Notes: generated from the letters alone by a model not told the origin. Positions 36,197 to 45,866 are shown, numbered from the stretch's first letter. The stretch is 64,000 nt of DNA from CBDCYS01 sp965226185 (GCA_965226185.1 CBDDCT010000007.1:186001-250000), one strand, 5' to 3'. A program made the numbers and translations.

Positions 36197-37997
36197 CCTG
36201 AATTATGCACTGCGGGGTGCACCGGAGGAGGGCTGAGCCGCCAGGGGCCATTTGGGGGACCCCCGAAAACATGGGGTAATAAGGTAGGCTGGCAAAGATT
36301 TCAGCTTCGCCAGTCAACCCCAAGGAGGTCACCCAAATGGTTACCAAGCGAAAACAGCATAGCTCCCGAAGGCCCGTCAAACAAGGCCGGGGCGCGAGGG
36401 CCCCGCGGCCCAATAAAATCGGGGCTGCCACGCCTTATCACTTCCGCGGCAAGAATCTGACTCCCTACGGCGGCTTGCTGCCCGTCGCCACCCTGCTCGA
36501 AAAACTCGGCTTCCAGGCGCTGCTGGAAGAAACCATCACGAACAAACGAATCACCCGTGTGATGAGCCTCTACCAGTTTGTGCTGGCCCTCGTGCTGGGC
36601 CTCTATGTCGGCTTTGCGCGGCTGAACCAACTCCGCTTCATCGCCCGCGACCCCATCTTGACCGGCATCTTGCAAGTGACGCGTCTGCCGCCGCAGTCCA
36701 CGCTGTGGCGCTTTCTGGCCTCGCTGCACCTCAACGTGGCGAAGCAGATCCTTTCCATTCAGCGCCAGCTGCGGGAACGAGTCTGGGCCGCGGCCCAGGT
36801 GAAATTGGAGACGGTGACGCTGGACACCGACACCACCGTGCACACGCTCTACGGCCGCCAGATGGGCGGGCGCAAGAGTTACAACCCCAAGAACAAGGGC
36901 AAGCGCAGCTACCAGCCGATACTGACTTTCCTGGCCGAGACGCGCGAATACCTGATGGGCGGGTTGCGCAACGGCGACCGGCCCACGGGCCGGCAGATCG
37001 CCGCCCACCTCGAGAGCGCCTTTCGGGCTTTGCCGCACGGCGTGAAGAAAATCCTGGCGCGGGCCGATTCCGGGTTTTATTGCTGGGAGGCGGTGGAGGC
37101 CTATGAAAAGGCGGCTTGTCAGTTCGTCATCGTGGCGCGCAAGACCAGGCGGCTGGTCGAGCAGTTGCAGCAAGCGGCCTGGAAGCCCTCGCCCCACAGC
37201 GATGCGGATGCGGAATGCGAATTCCTCTACCAGCCGCAGGGCTGGGCGCGGGCCTGTCGTTTCCTGGCGCTGCGTTACGAAAACGAACCCGCGGCCGGCG
37301 CGGCCGAGCAATACCAGCTGTTTGCCACCAGCGCTTACACCTACCGCGTGTTTGTCACCAACCTGGCCGAACCGATCGCGGCGGTGGTGTGGTTTTACAA
37401 TCAGCGCGCCGCAGCCGAGAACCTCATCAAGGAGGCCAACAACGACGCCGGGCTGGCGGCCCATCCCTCGCGCCGCTTTGACATGAACCGCAATCACTTT
37501 CAGCTGGCCATGCTGGCCTACAACCTCAACTGCTGGCTGCTGCTGTTCAACCGCGAAGCCCAAGCCAGCGTGGAGACACTGCGGCACACCACCCTGGCGA
37601 CGGCGCGGCTGCGCTTTCTGTTCGTGGCGGCCAAGATCTGGCGGCACGCCGGCAGAACGGGTGTCAGCTACAGCGATCATTATGAGGAAAAGGGCCTGTT
37701 TGAACGGCTGATGCGGCGGCTGCGGGCGATGGGGCCACCGGGATCGAGCTTCGCGCCGGTGGTGGAGGGTGCGCTGAGTTGAGGGGCGCTCCATGCATAA
37801 AATTTCATGCACTCGCCGCAACGTACTGGGAACACGCCGCTTGCCCGCCCGCTTTTGCCCGCCGGGATTGGCAGGCGGCTCAAACAGGGAGGGAAACAGA
37901 GGAAAAGACGACTTGCTAAATCACTGAGTTGACACGACTGCCGCTACCGCCACAACTCCATCGGCGATGGCTACGCCGAATCGGTGCATAATTCAGG
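36197..37997 (+). mobile_element. IS1380-type element A, copy 2, TSD TTCCA
   Basis: Perfect ends CCTGAATTATGCAC and GTGCATAATTCAGG, 1,801 bases, the same length as copy 1 at 20298. TTCCA is duplicated at 36192-36196 and 37998-38002, so this copy is at its original insertion site. Insertion split the PRTase/cyclase fusion gene after codon 290. Confidence 0.95.
36337..37782 (+). CDS. IS1380-family transposase (element A, copy 2)
   Basis: The 481-residue product has exactly the same amino-acid sequence as the transposase at 20438-21883, with the same AAGGAGG ribosome-binding site. It is intact, so it could also act in trans on the two 530-bp derivatives that share its ends. Confidence 0.95.
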   Translation: MVTKRKQHSSRRPVKQGRGARAPRPNKIGAATPYHFRGKNLTPYGGLLPVATLLEKLGFQALLEETITNKRITRVMSLYQFVLALVLGLYVGFARLNQLRFIARDPILTGILQVTRLPPQSTLWRFLASLHLNVAKQILSIQRQLRERVWAAAQVKLETVTLDTDTTVHTLYGRQMGGRKSYNPKNKGKRSYQPILTFLAETREYLMGGLRNGDRPTGRQIAAHLESAFRALPHGVKKILARADSGFYCWEAVEAYEKAACQFVIVARKTRRLVEQLQQAAWKPSPHSDADAECEFLYQPQGWARACRFLALRYENEPAAGAAEQYQLFATSAYTYRVFVTNLAEPIAAVVWFYNQRAAAENLIKEANNDAGLAAHPSRRFDMNRNHFQLAMLAYNLNCWLLLFNREAQASVETLRHTTLATARLRFLFVAAKIWRHAGRTGVSYSDHYEEKGLFERLMRRLRAMGPPGSSFAPVVEGALS

Positions 37998-38002
37998 TTC
38001 CA

Positions 38003-38163
38003 ACAAATTTTCGAAACTCCGGAACCGTTCTGTCGCAACTTGGACCAACTACCTGCTTGAACTATGTGCACTCAGAGCCGAGGTCGACCGTCTTCGGCGC
38101 ACTCTTGCGGTCGCCGGTCTTGCCCCTCGCTCCGCCAAAGTCGTCATTGATCGGTTTGATTTA
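38003..38163 (+). pseudogene. fusion gene block 2
   Basis: Encodes ~54 residues of the reconstructed protein between two insertions, with a possible amphipathic helix (TNYLLELCALRAEVDRLRRT). It has no start codon of its own in the right context. Its only support is continuity: it joins block 1 in frame through the TTCCA duplication and block 3 through TTTA. Confidence 0.85.
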
Positions 38164-38693
38164 CCTGAATTATGCACAGATTCACTTTGCGAGTGTGGCT
38201 GCGTTCGTAGCGGGTTGGCGGTCGTCGTGAGGTGGTAGCTCGGCAACTGGTCTTTTGGCTTCTCCGTCCCCGGTTTCCCTTCCCGCCCAGATTCCGCGTC
38301 GTCAAAACCTCGCTCGGAAGTGACGTGTTTCCAGTGCGTTACGGCTAGTGCATAAAATTTTATGCATAGCGCATAGCCAGGCTCTCAGATCAGCGCCCTC
38401 CCGACCACCGGCAGAAAGCCGCCGTAGGGAGTCGGCTTCTTGCCGCGGAAGTGGTAAGGCGTCGAAGCCCCGATTTTATTGGGTCGCGAGGCCGTCACGG
38501 CTGGGCCTTGTTGGACGGGCCTTTGGGAGCTATGCTGTTTTCGTCTGGTAACCATGTGGGTGACCTCCTTGGGGTTGGCTGGCGAAGCTGGGATCTTTGC
38601 CAGCCTACCTTTTTACCCCATGTTTTCGGGGGTTCCCAATGGTCCCTTGCGGCTCAGCCCTCCTCAGGTCCACGCCGCAGTGCATAATTCAGG
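38164..38693 (-). mobile_element. 530-bp non-autonomous derivative of IS1380-type element A, copy 1, TSD TTTA
   Basis: The ends are the same CCTGAATTATGCAC repeats as the 1,801-bp IS, and TTTA is duplicated at 38160-38163 and 38694-38697. On the reverse strand it keeps the start of a transposase (MVTRRKQHSSQRP) with its AAGGAGG site, but the remainder is deleted. It is nearly identical to the 530-bp copy at 44140-44669, in opposite orientation. Mobilised in trans, as MITEs are. Confidence 0.93.
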
Positions 38694-38697
38694 TTTA

Positions 38698-40405
38698 CAG
38701 CTACTTGTGGGATCGGACCTCGCAACCAAACTGAAGCCAAACCTTGAGTCGTACCTAAACACCGGGGAGGCACACGTTGCCGTGACGATTCCACAGCGAA
38801 CAAAAACTCCCGTCGTCAGACCCCAAATCCCTCAAAAATATGAGAAGAAATACAACGCGGCCCTGAAACACCTTGTTCGGAACTCCACGGACACTGAAGA
38901 AGTACTAGCGACAATATTTAAGGCGCAACACGTCGGCATTGAGCTGCCGAGCCGGGAAGTTGATCCTGCCGGAGATCGACTCGAGTTTGGCGTGCCACTC
39001 TCATATCTCCGGCGAGCTGTCGAAAGGCAGCTCGGAGAAGTCAGCGGCCCTGACCTACACAGGGCTTTGGACTCCCTCATCGATTGGGGGGTCATAGTGC
39101 CTCGGTACCTCTCACAGGACGTCGATGGAAACGGAGTCTGGTACCGGAGCTTTCGCGTGGGTGAAGGCCAGGCAATGGTGCCAGCGCATATCACCAAGGA
39201 GTGCTTCAACATACTAAGCAAGGTCATCGGTGACGACGCTCTACCAGAACTCCTGACTGAGAAGTTCTTCGTTCTGGCATGCCATCTTGCCAACGTGTTC
39301 GACGATCCGGCCTTCGTTTCTGCCCCCAAGATCAAGCGCGGTTTCCACCTCTACGGGGCGAGACCACGCGTAACGGTGGGTGGAAAGAGTTTCTGGCTGG
39401 TCGACTGGGCATGTCAGAAGCGCATCCTAGAGCGCCACAAACGCGCTAAGAAGCCCCACTATAAACTTCATAGCAGCACAAGGACGTACTTCCCGAGCGA
39501 TGAAAATCCTTTGAGCCATTCTATGCGTCTAACTATACCGGCATTGGCTCGATGGACAAAGGAGGCACTGGAGACAAAGCGCCTTGGCTCCAAGTTTTTG
39601 GTCGCCGTTACTACAGTTGAGTCACCTTGGGCATATAAGCAGGCACTCGAAGCTGAACTTCGAGGTTGGGCGCATCACGAAGAGTGGGGCGTAATCGCAG
39701 CTGTACATTCATTGGACGACCTTGTGGAACAAGCGGATGACGCAAGTCTTCACCGGGCCGGCATTATATTGGCTGGGCTTGCTAATTGGATAGCGCAAGC
39801 TGAGGTAAAGGATGAACTGAGAGCCGGCTTCGAAGAATTTATTGCGCGTGCGAATGGACGTTGGCCAGACACGTCATTCGACGATACTGCTTCTACATGG
39901 CGCGAGTTGATCCGGAAGTCACTTGAAGAGCGCGGCGACGAGCGAGCAAGACCGGCACATGTGGTAGAGGAGCTTGTTAAGCCTACAATCACTGTAGCAG
40001 GCCGCCTTACTAGCTTGTTGCGTAACATTCTTTCTGAGTTCGCCGAGTCGCACCTTGAGTGTGCGCAGCCCGCTCTCTTTCGCGAGTCAAAAGACGAGAG
40101 AGCAAAGCCAGTATCCGAGTCTTCCGAGGAACTGACCAGATCGATTGAGGAATTACCGATTCAGATTCGTTCGCAGTTCTCTGGCGCCATCGGCCACCTT
40201 GGGGGAGTTGCGCGGGCTCGAACTCTCCAGTCTGCCGTTGAAAGCGTCCGCCCGATGGCACTTGTCATAGCTCGGGGCGTAGATGAAGTTCTGAATTGTC
40301 ATCCTGATATTTCGGATGAGCCTTTGGACCCACTTGAGTCTGGGTTATACGTATTGTTCTGGGATGTGCGTAAGTCCACTCAGAACAAAACAAGAGAACC
40401 ACTAA
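38698..40405 (+). pseudogene. fusion gene block 3: middle region and start of cyclase-like domain
   Basis: Encodes residues ~345-914 of the reconstructed protein. A winged-helix-like stretch is plausible near residues 425-480 (LHRALDSLIDWGVIVPRYLS). Most of the rest has no recognised family. Near the end, YVLFWDVRKSTQN matches the first strand of class III nucleotide cyclases, with the metal-binding Asp at about residue 900. The frame open from 38479 is misleading because its first ~70 codons lie in the 530-bp element. The present frame runs on to a stop at 40461 inside the next IS. Confidence 0.75.
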
Positions 40406-42152
40406 CCCGGATTTCTCATCGCGGGGTTGGCGGAAGGCCGCCTTTTGTGGCACAAACATAATGATTACAATATGTTTCAGCCAGCAAGAAAGCGACCCCT
40501 GCCATGACAGAGTGTACCCAAACCAGCTTCACCTTCGCCGACCATGGCCGCCGCCAGGTGGTAGCCTGTTTCGACGGCGGCATGATCACCTCCGACGGCG
40601 GCGCCATGCTGTTGCGCCAGACCGAACAGCGCAGCGGCATCGTGCGGCAGTTCGCCGCCTGCTTCCGTGATCACCGCCAGCCCGCGCAAGTCGAACACAG
40701 CGTGCGCGAGCTGGTCTCGCAGCGCGTCTACGGGCTGGCGCTGGGTTATGAGGACCTCAACGATCACGATCAGCTGCGCTCCGACCCGCTGCTGGCCCTG
40801 CTGAGCGGCAAACAAGACCTCGAAGGCAAGCAGCGCCGCCGAGCCCAAGACCGCGGCAAGGCGGGCGCCGGCAAGAGCACTCTCAACCGCCTGGAGTTGA
40901 CCCCGGCCAAGGCCGGCGCGCAAAGCCGTTACAAGAAGATCGTTCTCGACACGGGCGCGGCCGACCGTCTGCTGACCTCGCTCTACATTCAATCGCAGCC
41001 GTGCCAGCCCGAGCGCATCGTGCTCGATCTCGACGCCACCGACGACGCGCTGCACGGCCGCCAAGAGGGGCGCTTTTTTCACGGCTACTACGGACACTAT
41101 TGCTACCTGCCGCTCTACATTTTCGCCGGGGACCAGTTGCTGTGCGCGCGCCTGCGGCCGTCCAACATCGACGCCTCGGCGGGGTCGCTCGAAGAGGTCC
41201 GGCGCATCGTCGAACAACTGCGGCGGGTGTGGCCCGAGGTCGAGATCCTGCTGCGGGCCGACAGCGGTTTTTGCCGCGACGAGATCATGAGCTGGTGCGA
41301 GAACCAGGGCGTGGATTACGTGTTCGGACTGGCGAAAAACGAGCGTTTAGAGCGCCTGATCAAGAGACGGATGAAGCTGGCGCGGCGGCGTTTCGCCAAG
41401 AGGGGCAAGGCGGCCCGGGCGTTCGGGGATTTCCGCTACCGCACGCGAACCAGCTGGGCGCGGGGGCGCAGGGTGGTGGCCAAGGCGGAGTATCTGGCGA
41501 AGGGCGAAAACCCGCGTTTCGTGGTGACGTCGCTGACGCCCAAGCAAGCGGCGGCGCAACACTTATACGAGACGATCTACTGCGCCCGCGGAGAGATGGA
41601 GAACCGCATCAAGGAGCAGCAGCTGGGGCTGTTCGCCGACCGCACCTCGACCGCGCTATTGCGGTCGAATCAGATCCGCTTATATTTTTCATCGATCGGG
41701 TACTGTTTGCTGGAGACGCTGCGGCGGCTGGGGTTGGCGGGGACGAAGATGGCGCGGGCGCAATGCACGACGATCCGGCTGCGGTTGTTGAAGATCGGAG
41801 CGCGCATCCGGATCACGGCGCGCAAAGTGTGGATTTCGCTGGCGACGGGATACGCCTGGGCGGGGGTGTTCGCCCAAGCGTATGAGAATCTCGAACGGGG
41901 GGAGCCGCGGCGCTGCTGAAAACGGCAAGGCGAGTTCAAGTAATACTTGAAGCACACAGGGCTCGACAGGGGCGGCAATCGAGGTTTGCCCAAAAACAGA
42001 CGAAAAACGCCTCGGCCAGGGTCGCGGACAGCATGCCGGGCCGTTTCTGCCCCACGGCGGCCCCGCCGAGAGGCGATGCCGCCTCAAGACCATGAAATCC
42101 CATCCCGCGCGCCCCGCCAACCCCGTTTTCGGGAATCGATGAGAAATGCGGG
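40406..42152 (+). mobile_element. IS1380-type element B (CCCGSATTTCTCATCG ends), TSD CTAA
   Basis: Left end CCCGGATTTCTCATCG and complement of right end CCCGCATTTCTCATCG differ at one base. CTAA is present at 40402-40405 and 42153-42156. Length 1,747 bases with one intact transposase. It splits the cyclase-like domain of the fusion gene. A 34-base palindrome with closely similar ends occurs at 55980-56013. Confidence 0.92.
40504..41919 (+). CDS. IS1380-family transposase (element B)
   Basis: The intact 471-residue DDE transposase carries CFDGGMITSDGGAMLLRQTE at the N-terminus, the first acids in IVLDLDATDDALHGRQEG, ILLRADSGFCRDEIMSWCE, and the late Glu in GEMENRIKEQQLGLFADRT. It belongs to a different branch of the family from the other two IS1380-type transposases in this window. 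Confidence 0.93.
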   Translation: MTECTQTSFTFADHGRRQVVACFDGGMITSDGGAMLLRQTEQRSGIVRQFAACFRDHRQPAQVEHSVRELVSQRVYGLALGYEDLNDHDQLRSDPLLALLSGKQDLEGKQRRRAQDRGKAGAGKSTLNRLELTPAKAGAQSRYKKIVLDTGAADRLLTSLYIQSQPCQPERIVLDLDATDDALHGRQEGRFFHGYYGHYCYLPLYIFAGDQLLCARLRPSNIDASAGSLEEVRRIVEQLRRVWPEVEILLRADSGFCRDEIMSWCENQGVDYVFGLAKNERLERLIKRRMKLARRRFAKRGKAARAFGDFRYRTRTSWARGRRVVAKAEYLAKGENPRFVVTSLTPKQAAAQHLYETIYCARGEMENRIKEQQLGLFADRTSTALLRSNQIRLYFSSIGYCLLETLRRLGLAGTKMARAQCTTIRLRLLKIGARIRITARKVWISLATGYAWAGVFAQAYENLERGEPRRC

Positions 42153-42156
42153 CTAA

Positions 42157-42683
42157 CACGTCGGATCCAGGAGGTAAACTCGTCCGTCTACAGGGCGTTC
42201 GGGGAACCACTTCTAGAGTTCGACCACGAATCAAAAGATGATGGTAATGTTGCCATTTGCGACAGTTTTGAGACAGTAATCGGCGTTGCGAAAATTGTTG
42301 CAAACGGTTTCGCAACAGAGTACTGCGTCAAGATGGGGTGCGATACGAATGCAGACGGCACACTGACCCGTGGGCGTTCTAGCAGTCGACTGGCTGGCCG
42401 AGCTTTCGAGTACGCGGCCAGAATGATGTCATTCTACGGTGAAATCCACAAGGATGCTGGTGCGTGGACCTCAGACGATAGTAGGGATCACAACGGGGTC
42501 CACGGTCGTCCCGAAGACCCACAGGATGGCACATCATATCTGGTACTTTCAGAGCAGGCGTACCGATTGGCTGAAGAACAGACTAACGCAGGGCTGACTG
42601 AATTCACAAGGCTGTCCGGCTGGTACAAACCGCGGGTTTTTGGGGCCTATAAACGACGGGTCTACGTTCGACAAATGGCTTAG
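42157..42683 (+). pseudogene. fusion gene block 4: rest of class III cyclase-like domain
   Basis: Encodes the last ~174 residues. SKDDGNVAICDSFETVIGVA aligns with the second metal-site region of class III cyclases (usually K-x-x-G-D), but with Asn where the second Asp is expected. GRAFEYAARMM aligns with the G-x-x-x-N-x-A-A-R motif, keeping the transition-state Arg but with Glu in place of Asn. SYLVLSEQAYRLAEE fits the late strand. Divergent residues mean that the activity is uncertain. TAG stop at 42681-42683. Confidence 0.75.
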
Positions 42684-43462
42684 AAAGTCTAAGAGATTAA
42701 GAGATGAGGGACAGCCACCGGGGGAGATGAGGTCGCGGTAGGGATGCCGGTCGCCCGGCACCCCCCGCACAGATCCGTACGTGAGCGTTGACTCATACGG
42801 CTCTTACCTCGGATAGTGGCGTCAGCGCAAGCCCGACAACAGCTTCCGCTCCGCACGCCGTCCAGCGCTTGGGGCACGGCCTGTCCGCCTCTGTGTGCGG
42901 TCCGTGGCGCACCCGACGACGTTCTCCTCGGTCCCGGCCCTTCCCTCCAGATCCTCCGCCGACGGTTGCCCGTCCTTGTTCGGACTCTTCGCGGGTACTA
43001 CGGCCCGGTCCGACTCCTCGGTGGCGTACGCGTGGGGCGTGCGGCTGTCGCCTTCCCCCACCGGCCTGCCACTTCGCGGCAGGCGCCTCCGAGGTCTCGC
43101 GGTTCTCGCGCGAGGAGTTTCCTGACGTGCACGGGGTCCCCGACCGCGCCGGGTCCGACCGCCGCTTGCGATAGCGCGGCGGTTGATGTTGCCTTCCCCT
43201 TCTATCGATAGGGTCGGCACCCGAAACTAGGTATTTCGCGGCTCGATAGGCGGCCCGCCAGTGCCTTTGTCAACGCTTCACCCGCGATGTCGCCACCGCC
43301 GGCGCATGACTCGAGGTCAGCGTGCGAGTGACCTTTTGAGCGAAATGGCGAGCAGGTACCTGCAATCGGAGTGAGATCGGGCAGCATACGATAACCGGTC
43401 CGGGTATGGCGTCCTATGGCTGCACTTATTGACTTGACGGGAATGAGAGGGCGGGGAAAGAA
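42684..43462. other. region with a group II intron relic and no recognised gene
   Basis: About 780 bases between the fusion gene and the cytochrome pseudogene. A domain V-like hairpin on the minus strand lies at 42772-42803. The GC-rich sequence 42830-43220 has open frames on both strands with Arg/Pro-rich translations but no reverse-transcriptase motifs. A ribosome-binding site (GGGGAAAG) precedes the next gene. Confidence 0.5.
42700..42804 (-). mobile_element. 3' end of a degenerate group II intron (domains V-VI)
   Basis: On the minus strand, 42772-42803 begins GAGCCGTATGAG, including the AGC catalytic triad, and ends CTCACGTACGGATC, giving a domain V-shaped hairpin with one departure from the usual GGTTC. 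Just downstream, GGGTGCCGG and CCGGCATCCC form a domain VI-like hairpin followed by TAC. No intron-encoded protein is found next to it, so this is a 3' fragment. Confidence 0.6.
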
Positions 43463-45195
43463 ATGAGATCGCGTCAACGGCCGGTGCTGATCCGCTCTCT
43501 TTTGCTGCTAGCGCTTCTGGGGGTGCATGGGTGTCCGTCGCCGCGGAGCGGCTCCGCGTGGGACGGGATACGTGCGCGGCGTCAAGCAGCGCTCGCCGAC
43601 TACATGGAGACTCACCGGAAAAGCTGGCAGTGGTTTGCCGACGCACCCCTCGGAGATTTCGGCGTGCCTTGGCTGATGCTGAAGGTCATGCCGCTGGTGG
43701 CCGAGGACATCTGGGGTGATGGCTCGGACGGCATGCAGCGTTTCGGGCTGTTCGCCGACTCGAGGCAAGGCGCCGGCTGGCCGGCTCCTCGAGGTATCGG
43801 GTGGACCGGCCTTTTCCCCCGGGAGAACCAGCCGCTGCGCGGACTTGATATCGCTGCCGTCACTTGTGCATCCTGCCACACTGGCCGCGTCAAAGGGGCG
43901 AATGGCGAGATTACTTACCTCGATGGCGGCGTGAATACGACGTTCCAGCTGGTGAAGTATTGGGCGGCAATCGTTCAGACGGCGGACAAGGTCGCGGGCT
44001 CGATCTCCGATCCGGAGAAGAAGAAGGAAAGGATAGCGGCGGTTTTCGGTGAGGCCATATCGAAGGCGGCAGATGCGAAACCAAGCTTCTTCTACGGGGA
44101 CGTGACCTACAAAGGACACCGGTTCGATAGCACGTGGGACCTGAATTATGCACTGCGGCGTGGACCTGAGGAGGGCTGAGCCGCAAGGGACCATTGGGAA
44201 CCCCCGAAAACATGGGGTAAAAAGGTAGGCTGGCAAAGATCCCAGCTTCGCCAGCCAACCCCAAGGAGGTCACCCACATGGTTACCAGACGAAAACAGCA
44301 TAGCTCCCAAAGGCCCGTCCAACAAGGCCCAGCCGTGACGGCCTCGCGGCCCAATAAAATCGGGGCTTCGACGCCTTACCACTTCCGCGGCAGGAAGCCG
44401 ACTCCCTACGGCGGCTTGCTGCCGGTGGTCGGGAGGGCGCTGATCTGAGAGCCTGGCTATGCGCTATGCATAAAATTTTATGCACTAGCCGTAACACACT
44501 GGAAACACGTCACTTCCGAGCGAGGTTTTGACGACGCGGATTCTGGGCGGGAAGGGAAACCGGACACGGAGAAGTCAAAAGGCCAGTTGCCGAGCTACCA
44601 CCTCACGACGACCGCCAACCCGCTACGAACGCAGCCACACTCGCAAAGTGAATCTGTGCATAATTCAGGTGGGAGAAAAAGCAAATCGAGCTGTTCGAGT
44701 CACAAAAGCTCGAAGCCGCGGAACTGCTGCTGAACAAAGCGGCAATGATCGAAATGATGGCGGGGAATTTGTAAGAGGCTAACTATCAGGATATCTATCC
44801 CGACAAGGCTGATTTCCTGAAAGGGCCGCCCGGACAGGGCGACGCTACCGGAATTCCGGCCGCGGCGAATCTGCCGAAAGGACAAAAGGCAGCGGCGGCT
44901 CGAGGACAGAAAGCGCCGACGGCGAGTGAGGCGAAAAAAGCTGGACTGCAGCCCCCGCGGGCGTCAATGACAGACTTCATGAGCGTTTGGCGGCAGGACT
45001 TGCGCCAGCCTGAGTGGGACGCTGAGGGCAAGGCGCTGGTCCACGGCGGCCATGCCACGCCTCACGACGTTCTTTTCTTGCAGGACCCTTTCATTCCCGA
45101 CAACATGCCGGTTTATCCCGGCCCTCCTGGTGGTAACAAGCGTTCCGTTCAATTATCCGGCTCAGTCCTTGCTAACTCATTGGACGGGGCGGTGT
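43463..45195 (+). pseudogene. c-type cytochrome (di-haem peroxidase-like), split by a 530-bp element
   Basis: The first part (43463-44139) encodes a lipoprotein-like signal (LIRSLLLLALLGVHGC) and one haem site, CASCHTGRVKG. The 530-bp insertion follows; with it and one TGGGA copy removed, the frame continues as STWEKKQIELFESQKLEAAE and reaches a TAA at 44772-44774. The same frame is open again after that TAA to ~45195 with cytochrome-like sequence (ADFLKGPPGQGDATGIPAAA, then FMSVWRQDLRQPEWDAEGK). The gene therefore appears to have an in-frame stop as well, then loses its 3' end near 45195. Confidence 0.75.
44140..44669 (+). mobile_element. 530-bp non-autonomous derivative of IS1380-type element A, copy 2, TSD TGGGA
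   Basis: Same length and ends as 38164-38693, opposite orientation, only a few base differences. TGGGA is duplicated at 44135-44139 and 44670-44674. Internally it keeps ~55 codons of a transposase start (ATG at 44278) and a palindrome, TGCATAAAATTTTATGCA, related to one just after the transposase gene of the full element. It truncates the cytochrome, adding the IS-derived tail LNYALRRGPEEG. Confidence 0.93.
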
Positions 45196-45439
45196 TCAGC
45201 TCTCAATGCGACCCGGAGGAGTGTCTCTGACGGCGGATAGGCGGTGAGAAAGGTGTCGTAGGGTCGGGAACTGGCGCGGTGGCCCGTCAGGACGCTGGCT
45301 TGGCTGTATCCGGGGTTTCCCCCTGCGTGCCCGTTGAGCCCTGTCCGTGGCTCCGTTTCCAGCTCCCGCCACCTCGCACGTAGCGTGCGAATTTCCCGCA
45401 CAACGCGCTCCTGCACACTTCGTGTCAGAGCTTATGGGA
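45196..45439. other. unidentified sequence between two gene fragments
   Basis: Separates the end of the cytochrome pseudogene from an IS630 transposase fragment. The minus strand contains a short arm (GCGGGAAATTCGCACGCTAC) that forms a small hairpin. I cannot assign the segment; it may be part of another mobile element. Confidence 0.35.
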
Positions 45440-45742
45440 CCTAATTCCTCACTGCAGGCCTTCAACTCCTCCACGCTGCCGAACGCCCGGCGGCGGATCG
45501 CCTTCTGGCTCAGCTCGCCGAACCAGCGCTCGAGCAGGTTTAGCCAACTTGAGCTGGCCGGGACAAAGTGAAGCTCGAAGCGCGGGTGGCGCTGCAACCA
45601 GCCCCGCACTTTCTCATGCTTATGCGTCCCATAGTTGTCCAGGATTAAATGCAGCGGGACGTCGCCGGGAAACTCATTGACGAGAGTGCGCAAGAACCTC
45701 AGAAACTCCTGCTGCCGGTGGCGTTCGGAGAGCGAAAGTTTT
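45440..45742 (-). pseudogene. IS630-family transposase fragment
   Basis: The minus strand encodes LSERHRQQEFLRFLRTLVNE through LHLILDNYGTHKHEKVRGWL and SSSWLNLLERWFGELSQKAI, the second half of an IS630 DDE domain of a subgroup different from the element at 10007. Both ends are lost: the match starts abruptly near 45742 and stops after EELKACSEE near 45440. No terminal repeats are seen. Confidence 0.85.
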
Positions 45743-45866
45743 CAAGGGGAAGCCCTACCCACAGGCTACGACAGACCCGGTAAGTTGTTCATTTATTTAT
45801 TGGAAACTACACTGGAATATTCAAATCCCTACAGGGCAGGGAGCTTTTCGAGTTTAATGGACTAAG

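Larger units (their letters stand above)
35326..42683 (+). pseudogene. PRTase-like / class III cyclase-like fusion gene split by three insertions
   Basis: Four coding blocks (35326-36196, 38003-38163, 38698-40405, 42157-42683) are collinear and in frame once three elements are removed together with one copy of each target duplication (TTCCA, TTTA, CTAA). Their lengths (871, 161, 1708 and 527) sum to 3,267 bases, exactly 1,089 codons including the final TAG, with no other stop. The ancestral protein (1,088 residues) has an N-terminal phosphoribosyltransferase-like domain, a long unknown middle and a C-terminal nucleotide-cyclase-like domain. The start is GTG 35326 with GGAGGA upstream. As it stands the gene is broken. 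The open frame shows that the insertions are recent compared with mutational decay. Confidence 0.9.

Noticed and set aside
38479..38697. Apparent 660-residue gene starting at 38479
   Set aside because: The first ~70 codons lie on the reverse strand of the 530-bp element; the native sequence begins only after the TTTA duplication.
42822..43220. Reverse-strand 132-residue frame as an intron-encoded protein
   Set aside because: No reverse-transcriptase, maturase or endonuclease motif; the composition is that of GC-rich non-coding DNA.
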